Counted from the stretch's first letter, positions 1 through 7,090 are shown. The stretch: DNA of 11,617 nucleotides from Treponema sp. (GCA_031266095.1 JAISBR010000180.1:1-11617); one strand, 5' to 3'. Made by a program: numbers and translations. The notes: a model not told the origin generated them from the sequence alone.

Positions 1-11
1 TTTCCCAATAA

Positions 12-56
12 GGAAAAACAAAACCGGTTCCGCCCAGCGAAAGGCCCGGCGGAACC
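12..56 (-). terminator. Rho-independent terminator candidate
   Basis: A perfect 9-bp inverted repeat is formed by GGTTCCGCC (26-34) and GGCGGAACC (48-56) with a 13-nt loop. Read on the minus strand, the stem is followed by a T-rich tract (complement of 12-25). That polarity fits a terminator for minus-strand transcription, possibly read-through from hflKC. It lies about 250 nt beyond the hflC stop, so it is likely a backup to the hairpin at 115-140 or belongs to a gene outside the window. Confidence 0.5.
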
Positions 57-81
57 AGCCCGTGCGCTTTGATATGCTGCC

Positions 82-228
82 TAGGAGTTTGTTGCACTTC
101 GTGCATAAACTCTCAAAAAATCGCCATTTAGGCGCTTTTTTACCCCGCAAACTCCGTCAGGAGCCCATTAATCGGGGTTTTTGCGGCACAAAGTGCCTCA
201 AAACCCCACAAGCGCAACAGGCTCCTAA
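82..228. repeat. Large imperfect palindrome with nested hairpins
   Basis: The outer arms (82-98 and the complement of 212-228) match at about 15 of 17 positions, sharing the cores TAGGAG and TGTTGC. Nested inside are GAGTTT/AAACTC (85-90/107-112) around TGCAC/GTGCA (93-97/101-105), AGGAGCC/GGCTCCT (159-165/220-226), GGGGTTTT/AAAACCCC (174-181/200-207) and GGCAC/GTGCC (185-189/193-197). No protein-coding signal is visible in the surrounding 306-nt gap; the one short ORF has no ribosome site. This resembles a REP/BIME-like or MITE-like palindrome cluster, but I do not recognise the family. A cluster of similar design occurs at 11498-11614. Confidence 0.55.
115..140. terminator. Bidirectional terminator after hflC
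   Basis: A short GC stem, CGCC (122-125) with GGCG (131-134), is flanked by AAAAAA on the left (115-120) and a run of T on the right (136-141). It therefore reads as a hairpin plus U-tract on both strands. It is the first plausible terminator downstream of hflC. The 4-bp core stem is short, but the flanking A/T runs can pair and extend it. Confidence 0.5.
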
Positions 229-306
229 CCATTTACCGGTACAATCCTTCCAATGAAAAAGGAAACCTCATCCCATGGTTTTCCGGCTCACCGTGGTTCC
301 CCTGCC

Positions 307-1284
307 TCACCTGGGCGAGTACAGATAACGGAAATATTCCATATCCGTCGAAAAAGTCTTGTCGAATTTAGGCAGGGTTGTCCGGTAAGATTCCACCGCC
401 CGCCAGAAATCGAAGAAACTCCGGTCCCGGTTGTAAGCCTCGGCATAGATACGGGAAGCCTCCGCGTCGGCGGCGCCCCTGATGGTCTCGGAACGGTTGT
501 AGGCGGCGGACCGGATGGACATACGCTCGTTATCCATCCGCCCCAGGAGCGCCGCCTTCCGGCCCTCGCCTTCGGAACGGATCGCCTGGGCGATTTGGTT
601 TCGTTCCTTGATCATCCGGGCGTAGACACTGGGGGTAAGCTCGTCGGAATAGCGGATCTGCCTGGTGACTACGTCGATAAGCTCAATGCCGTATTCGGGA
701 ACCATGCGCCGGGAACGGGTGAGTATCTCTTCGGCAAGCTGCCGGCGGCCCTTCTCGATGGGTTCATAACTGCTATCGGGCTGTATGGAGGATTGGATGA
801 GGCTGGGATCGATCTCTTCCCCGATACCCAGGGTATCCACCGCGCCGGCCCGTTCCATAATGATGTTGGAGTTCCGCACCGATTCCCGAAAGTAGTTTTC
901 CGCGGTCACGGTTTTTACCTCGGAATCGATCACTTCCCCCAGCTTGGAATAAGCGGCGTCGATAGTGGAAATGGACTCGTAGAATTTCTGCGGATCCGCG
1001 ATACGCCAGCGGGCGGTAATGTCCACCCAGATGTACTGTTTCTCTTTAGTGGGTATGCTCTTCTGTTCTCCGTCCCAGGCCATGATCCGTTTCGGGTACC
1101 GAATAACCTCGTCGATGAAGGGAATCTTGAAATGCAGCCCCGCCTCGGTAATGACGTCAATGAGCCGCCCCATCTGGACTATCACCGCCTGTTCCCCTTC
1201 CTCAATTACATAGAAGGGACCCATAACAAGAACGCCGATGATAATTACCGCGATAACTATAATAGTGGTTATTGTTTTTTTCAT
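307..1284 (-). CDS. hflC: HflC-type SPFH membrane protein
   Basis: This is a 325-residue protein of the SPFH/prohibitin family, close to the size of E. coli HflC. A single N-terminal membrane anchor (about residues 4-24, rich in Ile and Val) is followed by the SPFH domain opening with YVIEEGEQAVIVQMGR. An Ala/Glu/Arg-rich helical region (about 225-275) follows. In known systems HflC and HflK form a large periplasm-facing cage around the FtsH protease and modulate its activity; no ftsH is present in this window. The ATG shares one base with the hflK stop (TAATG). A strong Shine-Dalgarno, AGGGAGGAG (1292-1300), lies 7 nt upstream inside hflK, so the two are translationally coupled. The segment around residues 150-175, ahead of the conserved EKGRRQLAEEI stretch, looks like a lineage-specific loop. 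Confidence 0.93.
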   Translation of the reverse strand: MKKTITTIIVIAVIIIGVLVMGPFYVIEEGEQAVIVQMGRLIDVITEAGLHFKIPFIDEVIRYPKRIMAWDGEQKSIPTKEKQYIWVDITARWRIADPQKFYESISTIDAAYSKLGEVIDSEVKTVTAENYFRESVRNSNIIMERAGAVDTLGIGEEIDPSLIQSSIQPDSSYEPIEKGRRQLAEEILTRSRRMVPEYGIELIDVVTRQIRYSDELTPSVYARMIKERNQIAQAIRSEGEGRKAALLGRMDNERMSIRSAAYNRSETIRGAADAEASRIYAEAYNRDRSFFDFWRAVESYRTTLPKFDKTFSTDMEYFRYLYSPR

Positions 1285-2267
1285 TATCTCGCTCCTCCCT
1301 GGCCGCCGGAGCGCCCGGCCGCGCCGAGGTTCATCATAGGCAGAAAATTGTCCAGACTGCGGTCGATGATCACCATACCCTCGGCGTCTTTGAATACTTC
1401 CTCTACCATCTCGTAGTAAAGCCGCTGCCGGGTAACTTCCGGGGCGCGGCGGTACTCGTCATAGACCGAGTTAAAACGGGCCACGTCGCCGCTTGCCCGG
1501 TTCACCCGTTCCGAGGCGTAGCCCTGGGCCACCTGGAGCATACGCTCCGCCTCTCCTTTGGCCTTGGGAATTTCTTCGTTGTAGACCTGCTGGCCTTCAT
1601 TGATGAGCCGGTTCATGTCCTGGATAGCCTTGTTCACATCGTCAAAGGCCTCCTGCACGCCTGAAGGAGGGTCGATGTTCTGGAGCTTTACCGCCATCAC
1701 GTTGATCCCCAGTCCGTAGCTTCTGAAGGTTTCGTTCATGAGGTCCGCCCCGGCGACTTCAATGGCGCTCCGCTCCGGACTCATGATGTCCATAATCGCC
1801 CGGTCACCTACCAGCATATTTATCACCGAGCGGGACACGTCACGAATGGTCCGCTCCCGTTCCCTCACATTAAACAGCCATGCTTTTGAGTCCGTAATGC
1901 GGTACTGGATAATCCACTCCACATCCACGATGTTAAGATCCCCGGTAAGCATAGTAGCCTCGCTGGCCTCTCCCGAATAAGTGGAAGATATTCCACTTTG
2001 CAAAGTGCGGAAACCGAATTGCTCGGTCCGCACCGCCTTTACATTCACCGTATAATTCCGGTCAATGCCGAAAGGCAGCTTAAACTGTAAGCCCGGCCCT
2101 CTGGTGGTGAGATATTTGCCGAGACGGGTGATCACCGCCTCCTCGGCCTGGTCCACAATGTATACAGTGGTTCCCAGGAGAATCAGCACTACAATCCCTA
2201 TAGCAGCCAGGCTCAGCCCGGCCGGGTTTAAAAATTTGCCTACCTTTGGGGGGGTAAAATGTTGCAT
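1284..2267 (-). CDS. hflK: HflK-type SPFH membrane protein
   Basis: This is a 327-residue partner of HflC and the first gene of the pair. A short cytoplasmic tail (residues 1-14) precedes one membrane helix (about 16-37). The SPFH domain then opens with VDQAEEAVITRLGKY, and a coiled-coil region with EIPKAKGEAERML and ASERVNRASGDVARF motifs (about 220-275) is typical of HflK. It lacks the long Gly-rich N-terminus of E. coli HflK (419 residues), but the C-terminus is Gly-rich (GAAGRSGGQGG). The ATG at 2267 is supported by GGAGG (complement of 2273-2277) with a 5-nt spacer. A TATACT box (complement of 2284-2289) is too close to this ribosome site to be an obvious promoter. The true promoter probably lies further up in the 2290-2560 gap, but I could not place it. 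Confidence 0.93.
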   Translation of the reverse strand: MQHFTPPKVGKFLNPAGLSLAAIGIVVLILLGTTVYIVDQAEEAVITRLGKYLTTRGPGLQFKLPFGIDRNYTVNVKAVRTEQFGFRTLQSGISSTYSGEASEATMLTGDLNIVDVEWIIQYRITDSKAWLFNVRERERTIRDVSRSVINMLVGDRAIMDIMSPERSAIEVAGADLMNETFRSYGLGINVMAVKLQNIDPPSGVQEAFDDVNKAIQDMNRLINEGQQVYNEEIPKAKGEAERMLQVAQGYASERVNRASGDVARFNSVYDEYRRAPEVTRQRLYYEMVEEVFKDAEGMVIIDRSLDNFLPMMNLGAAGRSGGQGGAR

Positions 2268-2479
2268 AAAAGCCTCCGGTTACAGTATACGGGAACAGGG
2301 GATGATTTACTATCCTTGGGGGCACGTCATGGCAGCCGGTAATTCCCGCAGGTGGATGGCTGCCTGTTGCAAGGGAAACTGTCCGCGACGCATGATCAGC
2401 CTGATATTCGCATGTTGGGTAATGCATACCATGTAATCATCTTGTAAACAGCCGGAACGTTATGCGCCATTTTGTTTGG

Positions 2480-2515
2480 GATTCTGGTTTAATACCACGC
2501 GGCTTGCCGAGCGGA
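2480..2515 (+). repeat. Degenerate dispersed-repeat copy (copy D)
   Basis: The stretch contains GATTC followed closely by TGGTTTAATACC, then ACGCGG and CTTGCCG. The order GATTC, GGTTTAATACC, CGCGG/CCGG, CTTTGCCG matches the clearer repeat copies at 4952-5011, 9409-9461 and 10293-10350, with internal deletions. It lies in the gap between hflK and the lipid kinase (2268-2608), which otherwise holds only a run of ten A (2521-2530) and a promoter candidate. The match is short, so this is tentative. Confidence 0.35.
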
Positions 2516-2573
2516 GGATCAAAAAAAAAATACCGCGCTGTATAAAAAAGCATACGTGCCATTATGCGTACCA

Positions 2574-2602
2574 TTGCTCTTTATCCGGGGTTATGGTACA
2601 CT
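2574..2602 (+). promoter_or_regulatory. Promoter candidate for lipid gene cluster
   Basis: TTGCTC (2574-2579) and TACACT (2597-2602) are separated by 17 nt, and TG sits one base before the -10 (extended -10 form). The predicted transcript would begin at or next to the GTG at 2609, giving a leaderless mRNA. The -35 matches the consensus at only 3 of 6 positions. If the kinase instead starts at the ATG at 2564, this promoter would be inside the gene and the call would be wrong. Confidence 0.35.
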
Positions 2603-2608
2603 ACTTTA

Positions 2609-3541
2609 GTGGATGGGAAAAATAAATTATGGATCATCCTCAATCCTGCGGCGGGAAAGGGGAAGGCCTTTAAACAACACCGCAAAATTGATGATTTTCT
2701 CCACATGCAGGGGCAACCCTACGAGATCATCTTTACTAAATACCCGGGAGACGCTCTGGATATTGTCCGGAACCTGCCTCTTGGGCAGGACGATCCGGTA
2801 GTCGCGGCCGGCGGGGACGGGACCTGTAATGAAGTGGTGAACGGGCTTTTGACCCGCGATCCCGCGTCGTCGGAGCGGCCGCCCGTCCTGGGGGTTCTCC
2901 CTATCGGCAGGGGTAATGATTTTTCCTCTACTCCGGGAATAAGTGAAGATATTAATAAGGCCCTGGATATTCTTGTCCGGGGGAACATGCGGCCTCTGGA
3001 CGCGGGCTTTGTAAAGGGGGGATTTTTCCCGGATGGCCGCTATTTTATCAACGGTGTGGGGATCGGTTTTGATACCAAGGTCGGCTTCGCGGCGGCCAAA
3101 CTGAAGATCAAGTCAGGCCTGGCTTACGCGGCCGGGGCGTTCCTGACCATGATCCGCTATGAGCCTTCGCCGCTCCTGCGTATCCGCTACAATGATAAAG
3201 AAGATACCCTGTCCGCCGTTATTGTCTCGCTCATGAATGGCCGCCGTATGGGGGGCAGTTTTTTTATGGGGCCGAATGCCCTGCTGGACGACGGGGCCTT
3301 GGACATCTGTTTTGTGCGGCATCCGCCGACGCGACTTAAGCTCATCAAAATAGTGTTCCATTATCCCAAGGGAACTCAGGCTGAATGTGAAGGGGTTTTT
3401 ACCGGCCGAGCTTCTCATTTTCAGCTAACGGCATTGGAAGGGGGCATGGCCGCCCACTGCGACGGGGAGACCGTGTGCTACGACGGCAAAGAGCTCGAGA
3501 TCACCTGTGTCCCCGCTGCGCTCAGGCTTATCGGAGGGTAA
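2609..3541 (+). CDS. Diacylglycerol kinase-family lipid kinase
   Basis: This is a member of the DagK/YegS/BmrU lipid-kinase family, which phosphorylates diacylglycerol or a related lipid with ATP at the inner membrane face. Counting from the upstream ATG at 2564 (325 residues), it shows ILNPAAGKG at 25-33, the nucleotide-binding GGDGT at 83-87, GRGNDF at 115-120 (usually GTGNDF) and a C-terminal DGE at 300-302. I prefer the GTG at 2609 (310 residues). The family normally has only a few residues before the ILNP strand, and a promoter points to this codon. Neither candidate start has a Shine-Dalgarno, so 2564 remains possible. The next gene's ribosome site sits in the last codons, so this gene leads a coupled operon with an acyltransferase and a HAD phosphatase, consistent with phosphatidic-acid metabolism. 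The exact lipid substrate cannot be read from sequence. Confidence 0.88.
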   Translation: MDGKNKLWIILNPAAGKGKAFKQHRKIDDFLHMQGQPYEIIFTKYPGDALDIVRNLPLGQDDPVVAAGGDGTCNEVVNGLLTRDPASSERPPVLGVLPIGRGNDFSSTPGISEDINKALDILVRGNMRPLDAGFVKGGFFPDGRYFINGVGIGFDTKVGFAAAKLKIKSGLAYAAGAFLTMIRYEPSPLLRIRYNDKEDTLSAVIVSLMNGRRMGGSFFMGPNALLDDGALDICFVRHPPTRLKLIKIVFHYPKGTQAECEGVFTGRASHFQLTALEGGMAAHCDGETVCYDGKELEITCVPAALRLIGG

Positions 3542-3542
3542 C

Positions 3543-4217
3543 GTGGGTTTCAGAAGAGCGGCCGTTAATATGGTACTCAAAGGGATCCTCAACGTCCTCT
3601 GTGACATCGATTATCGGGAGTTTTCGGAGATCCTTTCAAGGACTGAACCGTTGATCGTGGTGGTAAATCACATTAATTTCCTTGAGGTGCCGATTCTGGT
3701 AACTCACAGTTATCCCCTGTACCTGACCGGTCTTGTTAAATCCGAAACCTGGAACAATCCTATCTTTGCCTTTTTGTTTGATACCTACAAGGCGATCCCT
3801 ATAGACCGGAACGGCGCCTACCAGGAGGCCTTTAAGCGGGTACGGGACGCCATGGACGAGGGCTTCTTTGTATGCATTGCCCCTGAGGGAAAACGGAGTA
3901 AAAACGGTGCGCTGGGAAGGGGAAAGGCCGGAGTTATCCAATTGGCGATGTATACCAATTCGCCGGTGCTGCCCATAGTGCATTATGGAGGCGAACATAT
4001 ATGGGAGAATATCCGGCGTTTCAGGCGGACCCGGTTTTGTTTCAAAGTGGGCCGCCCTTTCAGAATAAAGTTTAACGGCAGGCCGGATCGGGAAGTCAGG
4101 GAAGAGATGCTGGGTGAGGTCATGGGCCAGATGGCCCGGCTCCTGCCTGAGGAAATGAGGGGCGCCTATGCCGAACAGGCCGCGCGGGAATGTAAATACC
4201 TGGAGTTCCTCTGTTGA
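3543..4217 (+). CDS. plsC: PlsC-family 1-acylglycerol-phosphate acyltransferase
   Basis: This 224-residue acyltransferase of the PlsC/LPLAT family would acylate lysophosphatidic acid or a similar acceptor at the membrane. Motifs from the GTG start: NHINFLE with His43 and Glu48 (HX4E in place of the usual HX4D), AIPIDR at 84-89, the acceptor-binding EGKRS at 115-119, and VLPIVHYG at 142-149. An in-frame GTG exists at 3507, but GTG 3543 is preferred because GGAGGG (3533-3538) sits 4 nt before it, spanning the stop of the lipid kinase. One base separates the two genes. The stop overlaps the start of the HAD gene. The aspartate-to-glutamate change is conservative; I expect an active enzyme but cannot prove it. 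Confidence 0.87.
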   Translation: MGFRRAAVNMVLKGILNVLCDIDYREFSEILSRTEPLIVVVNHINFLEVPILVTHSYPLYLTGLVKSETWNNPIFAFLFDTYKAIPIDRNGAYQEAFKRVRDAMDEGFFVCIAPEGKRSKNGALGRGKAGVIQLAMYTNSPVLPIVHYGGEHIWENIRRFRRTRFCFKVGRPFRIKFNGRPDREVREEMLGEVMGQMARLLPEEMRGAYAEQAARECKYLEFLC

Positions 4218-4876
4218 CCCATATCTTTGATGTTGATTACACCGTTATACGCAATTCAACCACATGGTATTTTATACGTGAGGCTATCACCAGGGGAGTT
4301 ATCAAATTTTCCCAAATCCGCAGACTTCCTCTTGAATGGTTCAAGTATAAAATAGGGCGGGCTAATCAGGAGTTTATTGAAGATTCGATAAGGCATATCA
4401 CGGGTATTGAAAAAGGCGTTCTGGAACAAATTGCCGAGGATAGTTTTGTACGCGGCATGAAACCCAATGTCTACAGCGGCGCCCTTAATCTCATCAAGGA
4501 AATCCGGGGCCGCGGCGAGGCGATATTTTTCGCCACTTCCTCGTTTCACACCCTGATTAAACCGCTGGAACGTTTTTTAGGCATCGCCGGTTCCATTGCC
4601 AACAGCCTGGAATTTACGGACGGCAAAACCACTGGCCGGCTCGTCGGGGAGAGCGTCTTCGGCGTGAAAAAGAAAGCCGCTGTGGAAGCATGGTTAAAAG
4701 AACGGGCCTTGCCGCCCAAGGATCTCCACTTTTACTCGGATTCATACACCGATCTTCCCCTGCTTGCGTACTGCGGCCGTCCGGTAGCGGTCAACCCTGA
4801 TCGCTTTCTTGAAAGGGAAGCGAAAAAGCGGGGCTGGCAGATCCTGCGTTTCAAAGAAACTATCGGCCAAACCTGA
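4214..4876 (+). CDS. HAD-IB family phosphatase
   Basis: This is a 220-residue haloacid-dehalogenase phosphatase of subfamily IB (SerB/YfhB-like). Motif I is FDVDYT with nucleophile Asp6 and acid/base Asp8. Motif II is FATSS with Thr108/Ser109. A Lys run (152-154) provides motif III, and YSDSYTDLP (174-182) is motif IV with Asp176 and Asp180. The start is TTG, overlapping the plsC stop by 4 nt, with GGAG (4202-4205) 8 nt upstream. HAD-IB proteins are found beside or fused to PlsC in other bacteria, and E. coli YfhB/PgpC dephosphorylates phosphatidylglycerol phosphate. A phospholipid phosphatase role is therefore the best inference, with phosphoserine phosphatase as the alternative. It is the last gene of the lipid operon. 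Confidence 0.85.
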   Translation: MTHIFDVDYTVIRNSTTWYFIREAITRGVIKFSQIRRLPLEWFKYKIGRANQEFIEDSIRHITGIEKGVLEQIAEDSFVRGMKPNVYSGALNLIKEIRGRGEAIFFATSSFHTLIKPLERFLGIAGSIANSLEFTDGKTTGRLVGESVFGVKKKAAVEAWLKERALPPKDLHFYSDSYTDLPLLAYCGRPVAVNPDRFLEREAKKRGWQILRFKETIGQT

Positions 4877-4909
4877 TTCTGAGTCCGGCTATTCCCTGTT
4901 TTCCGAATA

Positions 4910-4938
4910 TTTACTATACTTATAAAATCATCTATAAT
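4910..4938 (+). promoter_or_regulatory. Sigma-70 promoter of radical SAM gene
   Basis: TTTACT (4910-4915), a 17-nt spacer and a consensus TATAAT (4933-4938) make the best housekeeping-type promoter on the plus strand of this window. Predicted initiation is near 4945, so the transcript would carry the palindromic repeat at 4952-5011 in its leader. It lies 34 nt after the HAD gene stop, and no clear terminator separates them. Confidence 0.65.
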
Positions 4939-4951
4939 ATTATCGTAGAGT

Positions 4952-5011
4952 GATTCGTGGTGAGGGTTTCATACCTTGTCGGGTCTTCGGGCCGTGTTTG
5001 CCGCAAGGTAT
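4952..5011 (+). repeat. Dispersed palindromic repeat, copy A
   Basis: The copy begins GATTCGTGGTGAGGGTTT and contains ATACC(TTG), an imperfect GC hairpin (4980-4994), TTTGCCGC and then CAAGGTAT. The end is complementary to the earlier ATACCTTG (4971-4978), giving an outer stem. It aligns in order with copies B (9409-9461) and C1 (10293-10350). It occupies the untranslated leader between the TATAAT box and the ribosome site of the radical SAM gene, and could fold in the mRNA. Confidence 0.65.
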
Positions 5012-5031
5012 ATTGGAGTTGGGGAGTTTTA

Positions 5032-6222
5032 ATGAAAGAAAATATATCGGTTGTGCCTTTACTGTTTTCCAAGGAATGGAATTTGTCCGCGAAGATGCTC
5101 TATGGTTTTATCAAAATGAGAAAAGCCAGGCTTTTTCCTAAACATGATTATAACTACAATCATTTTAATAACCTGGCCCTGGTCTATTTCAAACTAACCC
5201 CCGCCTGTAATCTCCGCTGTGTCATGTGCGGACAGTACGGCGAAAAGGGCATAATGAAAGACTGCGCCGCTGAGGAAACAAAAAAAATTCTGCCTCTGGA
5301 AACCTGGAAACAGTTCATTGATGAAATCGCGCCTCAAAGGCCGGTGACTTATATCTGGGGCGGCGAGCCTTTCCTTTATCCCGACCTTATCCCCCTTGCC
5401 CGGTATATGGTACAGAAGGGCCTTTTTGTAAGCGTCAATACCAACGGTACATTGATGGAGCGTTATGCCGAAGACATTGTCCGGGACAAATGGAGTACCA
5501 TTTTTGTTTCTCTGGATGCCTTCCGTGATGTGAATGACGCCATGCGGGGCAAAGGCGCTTATGATCGGGTTATCGCCGGTTTCAAAGCGATCAACCGGGA
5601 AAAACAGAAACAGAAATCCAATTATCCTCTTTTGGGGATAGTTACTGTAGTAACCAATAAAAATTACATGGATCTGGATAACCTCGCCGAGGCAAGCCGG
5701 GAGCATAACCTGGGCATCCATGTATTCAATCTGGGAACCTATACCAATGACAATATCGTCGCCGAACAGCGCCGCTTTATGCGGGAAAAACTTGATACCG
5801 ACATTGACTGCCTTGAAGGTTACAACACCGGCTACAATCTGGGCATCGACGGACAGAAACTCCATGATATATTACAGAACATCCATCACAAAGACTATGG
5901 CCACCTCATGATCACCGTGCCGGTTCTGAACCCCGAAAAAACCCACACCTATTACGCGGACCTTGAAACGCCGGTACGGAACCACTGCATCGTTCCCTGG
6001 TGCCAGGCCAACGTCAACTACGACGGCGCCGTACATTTCTGCGCGGACTATCCTGACTACATCCTGGGCAACATTACCCAACAGTCATTCAAAGATATCT
6101 ACAATGGAGACCGGGCTAACAAATTCAGGAAAACCATCCACGCCTGTGAGGGAGGGATGTCTCCGGGCTGCCTCCGTTGTTATCAAAACATGCTCTTTGG
6201 AAAAAAAATAAAAGGCTATTGA
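5032..6222 (+). CDS. Radical SAM/SPASM domain protein
   Basis: This is a 396-residue radical S-adenosylmethionine enzyme. Cys59, Cys63 and Cys66 in TPACNLRCVMC form the CxxxCxxC site for the 4Fe-4S cluster that cleaves SAM. GGEPF and the NTNGT strand follow. The C-terminal SPASM region carries Cys319, Cys324, Cys337, Cys372, Cys380 and Cys383 with GAVHFCADYPDYILGNI, predicted to bind auxiliary cluster(s). Such proteins modify peptides, proteins or sugars; no precursor peptide gene is evident nearby, so the substrate is unknown. The start at 5032 is favoured over GTG 4957 because GGGGAG (5021-5026) lies 5 nt before it, and the extra 25 residues of the longer form would be encoded by the repeat. 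The gene has its own promoter and ends at a palindrome convergent with recO. Confidence 0.88.
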   Translation: MKENISVVPLLFSKEWNLSAKMLYGFIKMRKARLFPKHDYNYNHFNNLALVYFKLTPACNLRCVMCGQYGEKGIMKDCAAEETKKILPLETWKQFIDEIAPQRPVTYIWGGEPFLYPDLIPLARYMVQKGLFVSVNTNGTLMERYAEDIVRDKWSTIFVSLDAFRDVNDAMRGKGAYDRVIAGFKAINREKQKQKSNYPLLGIVTVVTNKNYMDLDNLAEASREHNLGIHVFNLGTYTNDNIVAEQRRFMREKLDTDIDCLEGYNTGYNLGIDGQKLHDILQNIHHKDYGHLMITVPVLNPEKTHTYYADLETPVRNHCIVPWCQANVNYDGAVHFCADYPDYILGNITQQSFKDIYNGDRANKFRKTIHACEGGMSPGCLRCYQNMLFGKKIKGY

Positions 6223-6224
6223 AC

Positions 6225-6264
6225 TTGAGGCTGTTCCAAAACTTCAGTTTTTGGAACAGCTTCC
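6225..6264. terminator. Palindromic terminator-like repeat, copy 1
   Basis: A perfect 12-bp stem is formed by GCTGTTCCAAAA (6230-6241) and TTTTGGAACAGC (6249-6260) with a 7-nt loop. It fills the 54-nt gap between convergent genes (radical SAM stop 6222, recO stop 6277), which suits a bidirectional terminator, although no U-tract follows the stem. The same 40 nt recur without change at 11498-11537, so it is also a dispersed repeat. Confidence 0.7.
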
Positions 6265-6276
6265 ATTGAGAATCCT

Positions 6277-7056
6277 TTACAGTATGTCCCAGCTCCTCAG
6301 CCGTTTTCCCAGCGAGTCGGTCAGTATAGCCGCTGTCAAAGCCTTAGCCTCCTGAAGCGATTTATTGTCCATGGTGTAACGGCCAAGCAGTGAAGGCGCA
6401 AGCGGATTGACCGCCGCAAGCCACCGCCTGCATCCAGGGCCGGCAAGGAGCAAGCCGCCGCCGTCAGCCTCAGCGGCCGGGCCGCCGGGTTGATATCCGG
6501 CGTTGGCGCAGGCCGCACAGAGCATACCTCCCTCCCGGGGCGAGTACCAGAGCGGGCCGTCCGGGGTAGAGGATTTTCCGCAGGAAACACAAGATTCCAA
6601 TTCGGGCTGAAGTCCCTGAAAGGCGGCCCAGCGCCATAAAAAATAAACAAAAATCCGTTCGCACAACTCCTCTCCGGCCTCTTCCATGGCGTCCAGGACC
6701 GCCTCGGCCAGGGCCAGCGCCTCTCCCCAGTTCCCGCCGCCGCCGTGTGAGGCAAGGATAGTTTCCGCCACCGCGTCAGCTGTTATGGTCCGCTCATACA
6801 GTTCCCGCAGTCCCGGCCGCCAGGAACGCACATCAAAATCGCTGAGCTTCCGGAAATCCTTCGCCGGCTCGTGGTATATCCAAACCTGTCCTGAATGAAA
6901 CGGCGCCGTATGAGAGCGCAGTTTGCTCTTGGGCCCGCCGAACAGTGTGACCCGGAGTACCCCCGCCTCCGCGGTGAGCAGCCATACTTCCCGATTGGAT
7001 TCCCCTGAGGAGCGGTTCCTGAGAATCAGCGCGGAATAACTTTGGGTACGGGACAT
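6277..7056 (-). CDS. recO: DNA repair protein RecO
   Basis: This is a 259-residue RecO, the mediator that works with RecF and RecR to load RecA on SSB-coated gaps. The N-terminal OB-fold begins with SYSALILRNRSSGESNREVWLLT and contains the LFGGPKSKLRSHTAPF element (about 38-53). A helical central domain follows (90-150). A zinc-binding pair, Cys156/Cys159 and Cys180/Cys183, is found in many RecO proteins. The ATG at 7056 has no Shine-Dalgarno. A -10 box lies only 5 nt upstream, which suggests leaderless translation. It is monocistronic here: convergent with the radical SAM gene and divergent from the coiled-coil pair. Confidence 0.9.
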   Translation of the reverse strand: MSRTQSYSALILRNRSSGESNREVWLLTAEAGVLRVTLFGGPKSKLRSHTAPFHSGQVWIYHEPAKDFRKLSDFDVRSWRPGLRELYERTITADAVAETILASHGGGGNWGEALALAEAVLDAMEEAGEELCERIFVYFLWRWAAFQGLQPELESCVSCGKSSTPDGPLWYSPREGGMLCAACANAGYQPGGPAAEADGGGLLLAGPGCRRWLAAVNPLAPSLLGRYTMDNKSLQEAKALTAAILTDSLGKRLRSWDIL

Positions 7057-7061
7057 GATTC

Positions 7062-7090
7062 ATTGTAAATGAGGAAAGGGCAAATAGCAA
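7062..7090 (-). promoter_or_regulatory. recO promoter, leaderless type
   Basis: On the minus strand, TTGCTA (complement of 7085-7090), a 17-nt spacer and TACAAT (complement of 7062-7067) are seen. Five bases separate the -10 from the recO ATG, so initiation should fall on the start codon itself. The spacing and the 4/6 and 5/6 consensus matches are good, and the absence of a ribosome site agrees with it. Confidence 0.5.

Noticed and set aside
82..228. Integron attC site
   Set aside because: The ends do not give the GTTRRRY/RYYYAAC core pair, and no integrase or cassette array is present.
62..256. 64-codon frame in the left gap
   Set aside because: It runs through nested hairpins and a terminator, lacks a ribosome site, and has a composition unlike a protein.
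253..1416. 387-codon open frame on the plus strand
   Set aside because: It is antisense to hflC and part of hflK, which have clear family motifs, ribosome sites and coupling. The product (Pro/Gly/His-rich) matches nothing.
2284..2289. TATACT as the hflK -10 box
   Set aside because: Initiation would fall inside the hflK Shine-Dalgarno and no -35 lies at a suitable distance.
2065..2436. Overlapping plus and minus frames over the hflK 5' end
   Set aside because: Both overlap hflK coding or its ribosome site and give Cys/Pro-rich, unrecognisable peptides.
4950..5141. 63-codon frame starting in repeat copy A
   Set aside because: Its start is repeat-derived and it then reads the radical SAM gene out of frame, without its own ribosome site.
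5194..5865. 223-codon minus-strand frame
   Set aside because: It is antisense to the radical SAM gene, whose CxxxCxxC and SPASM motifs fix the true strand.
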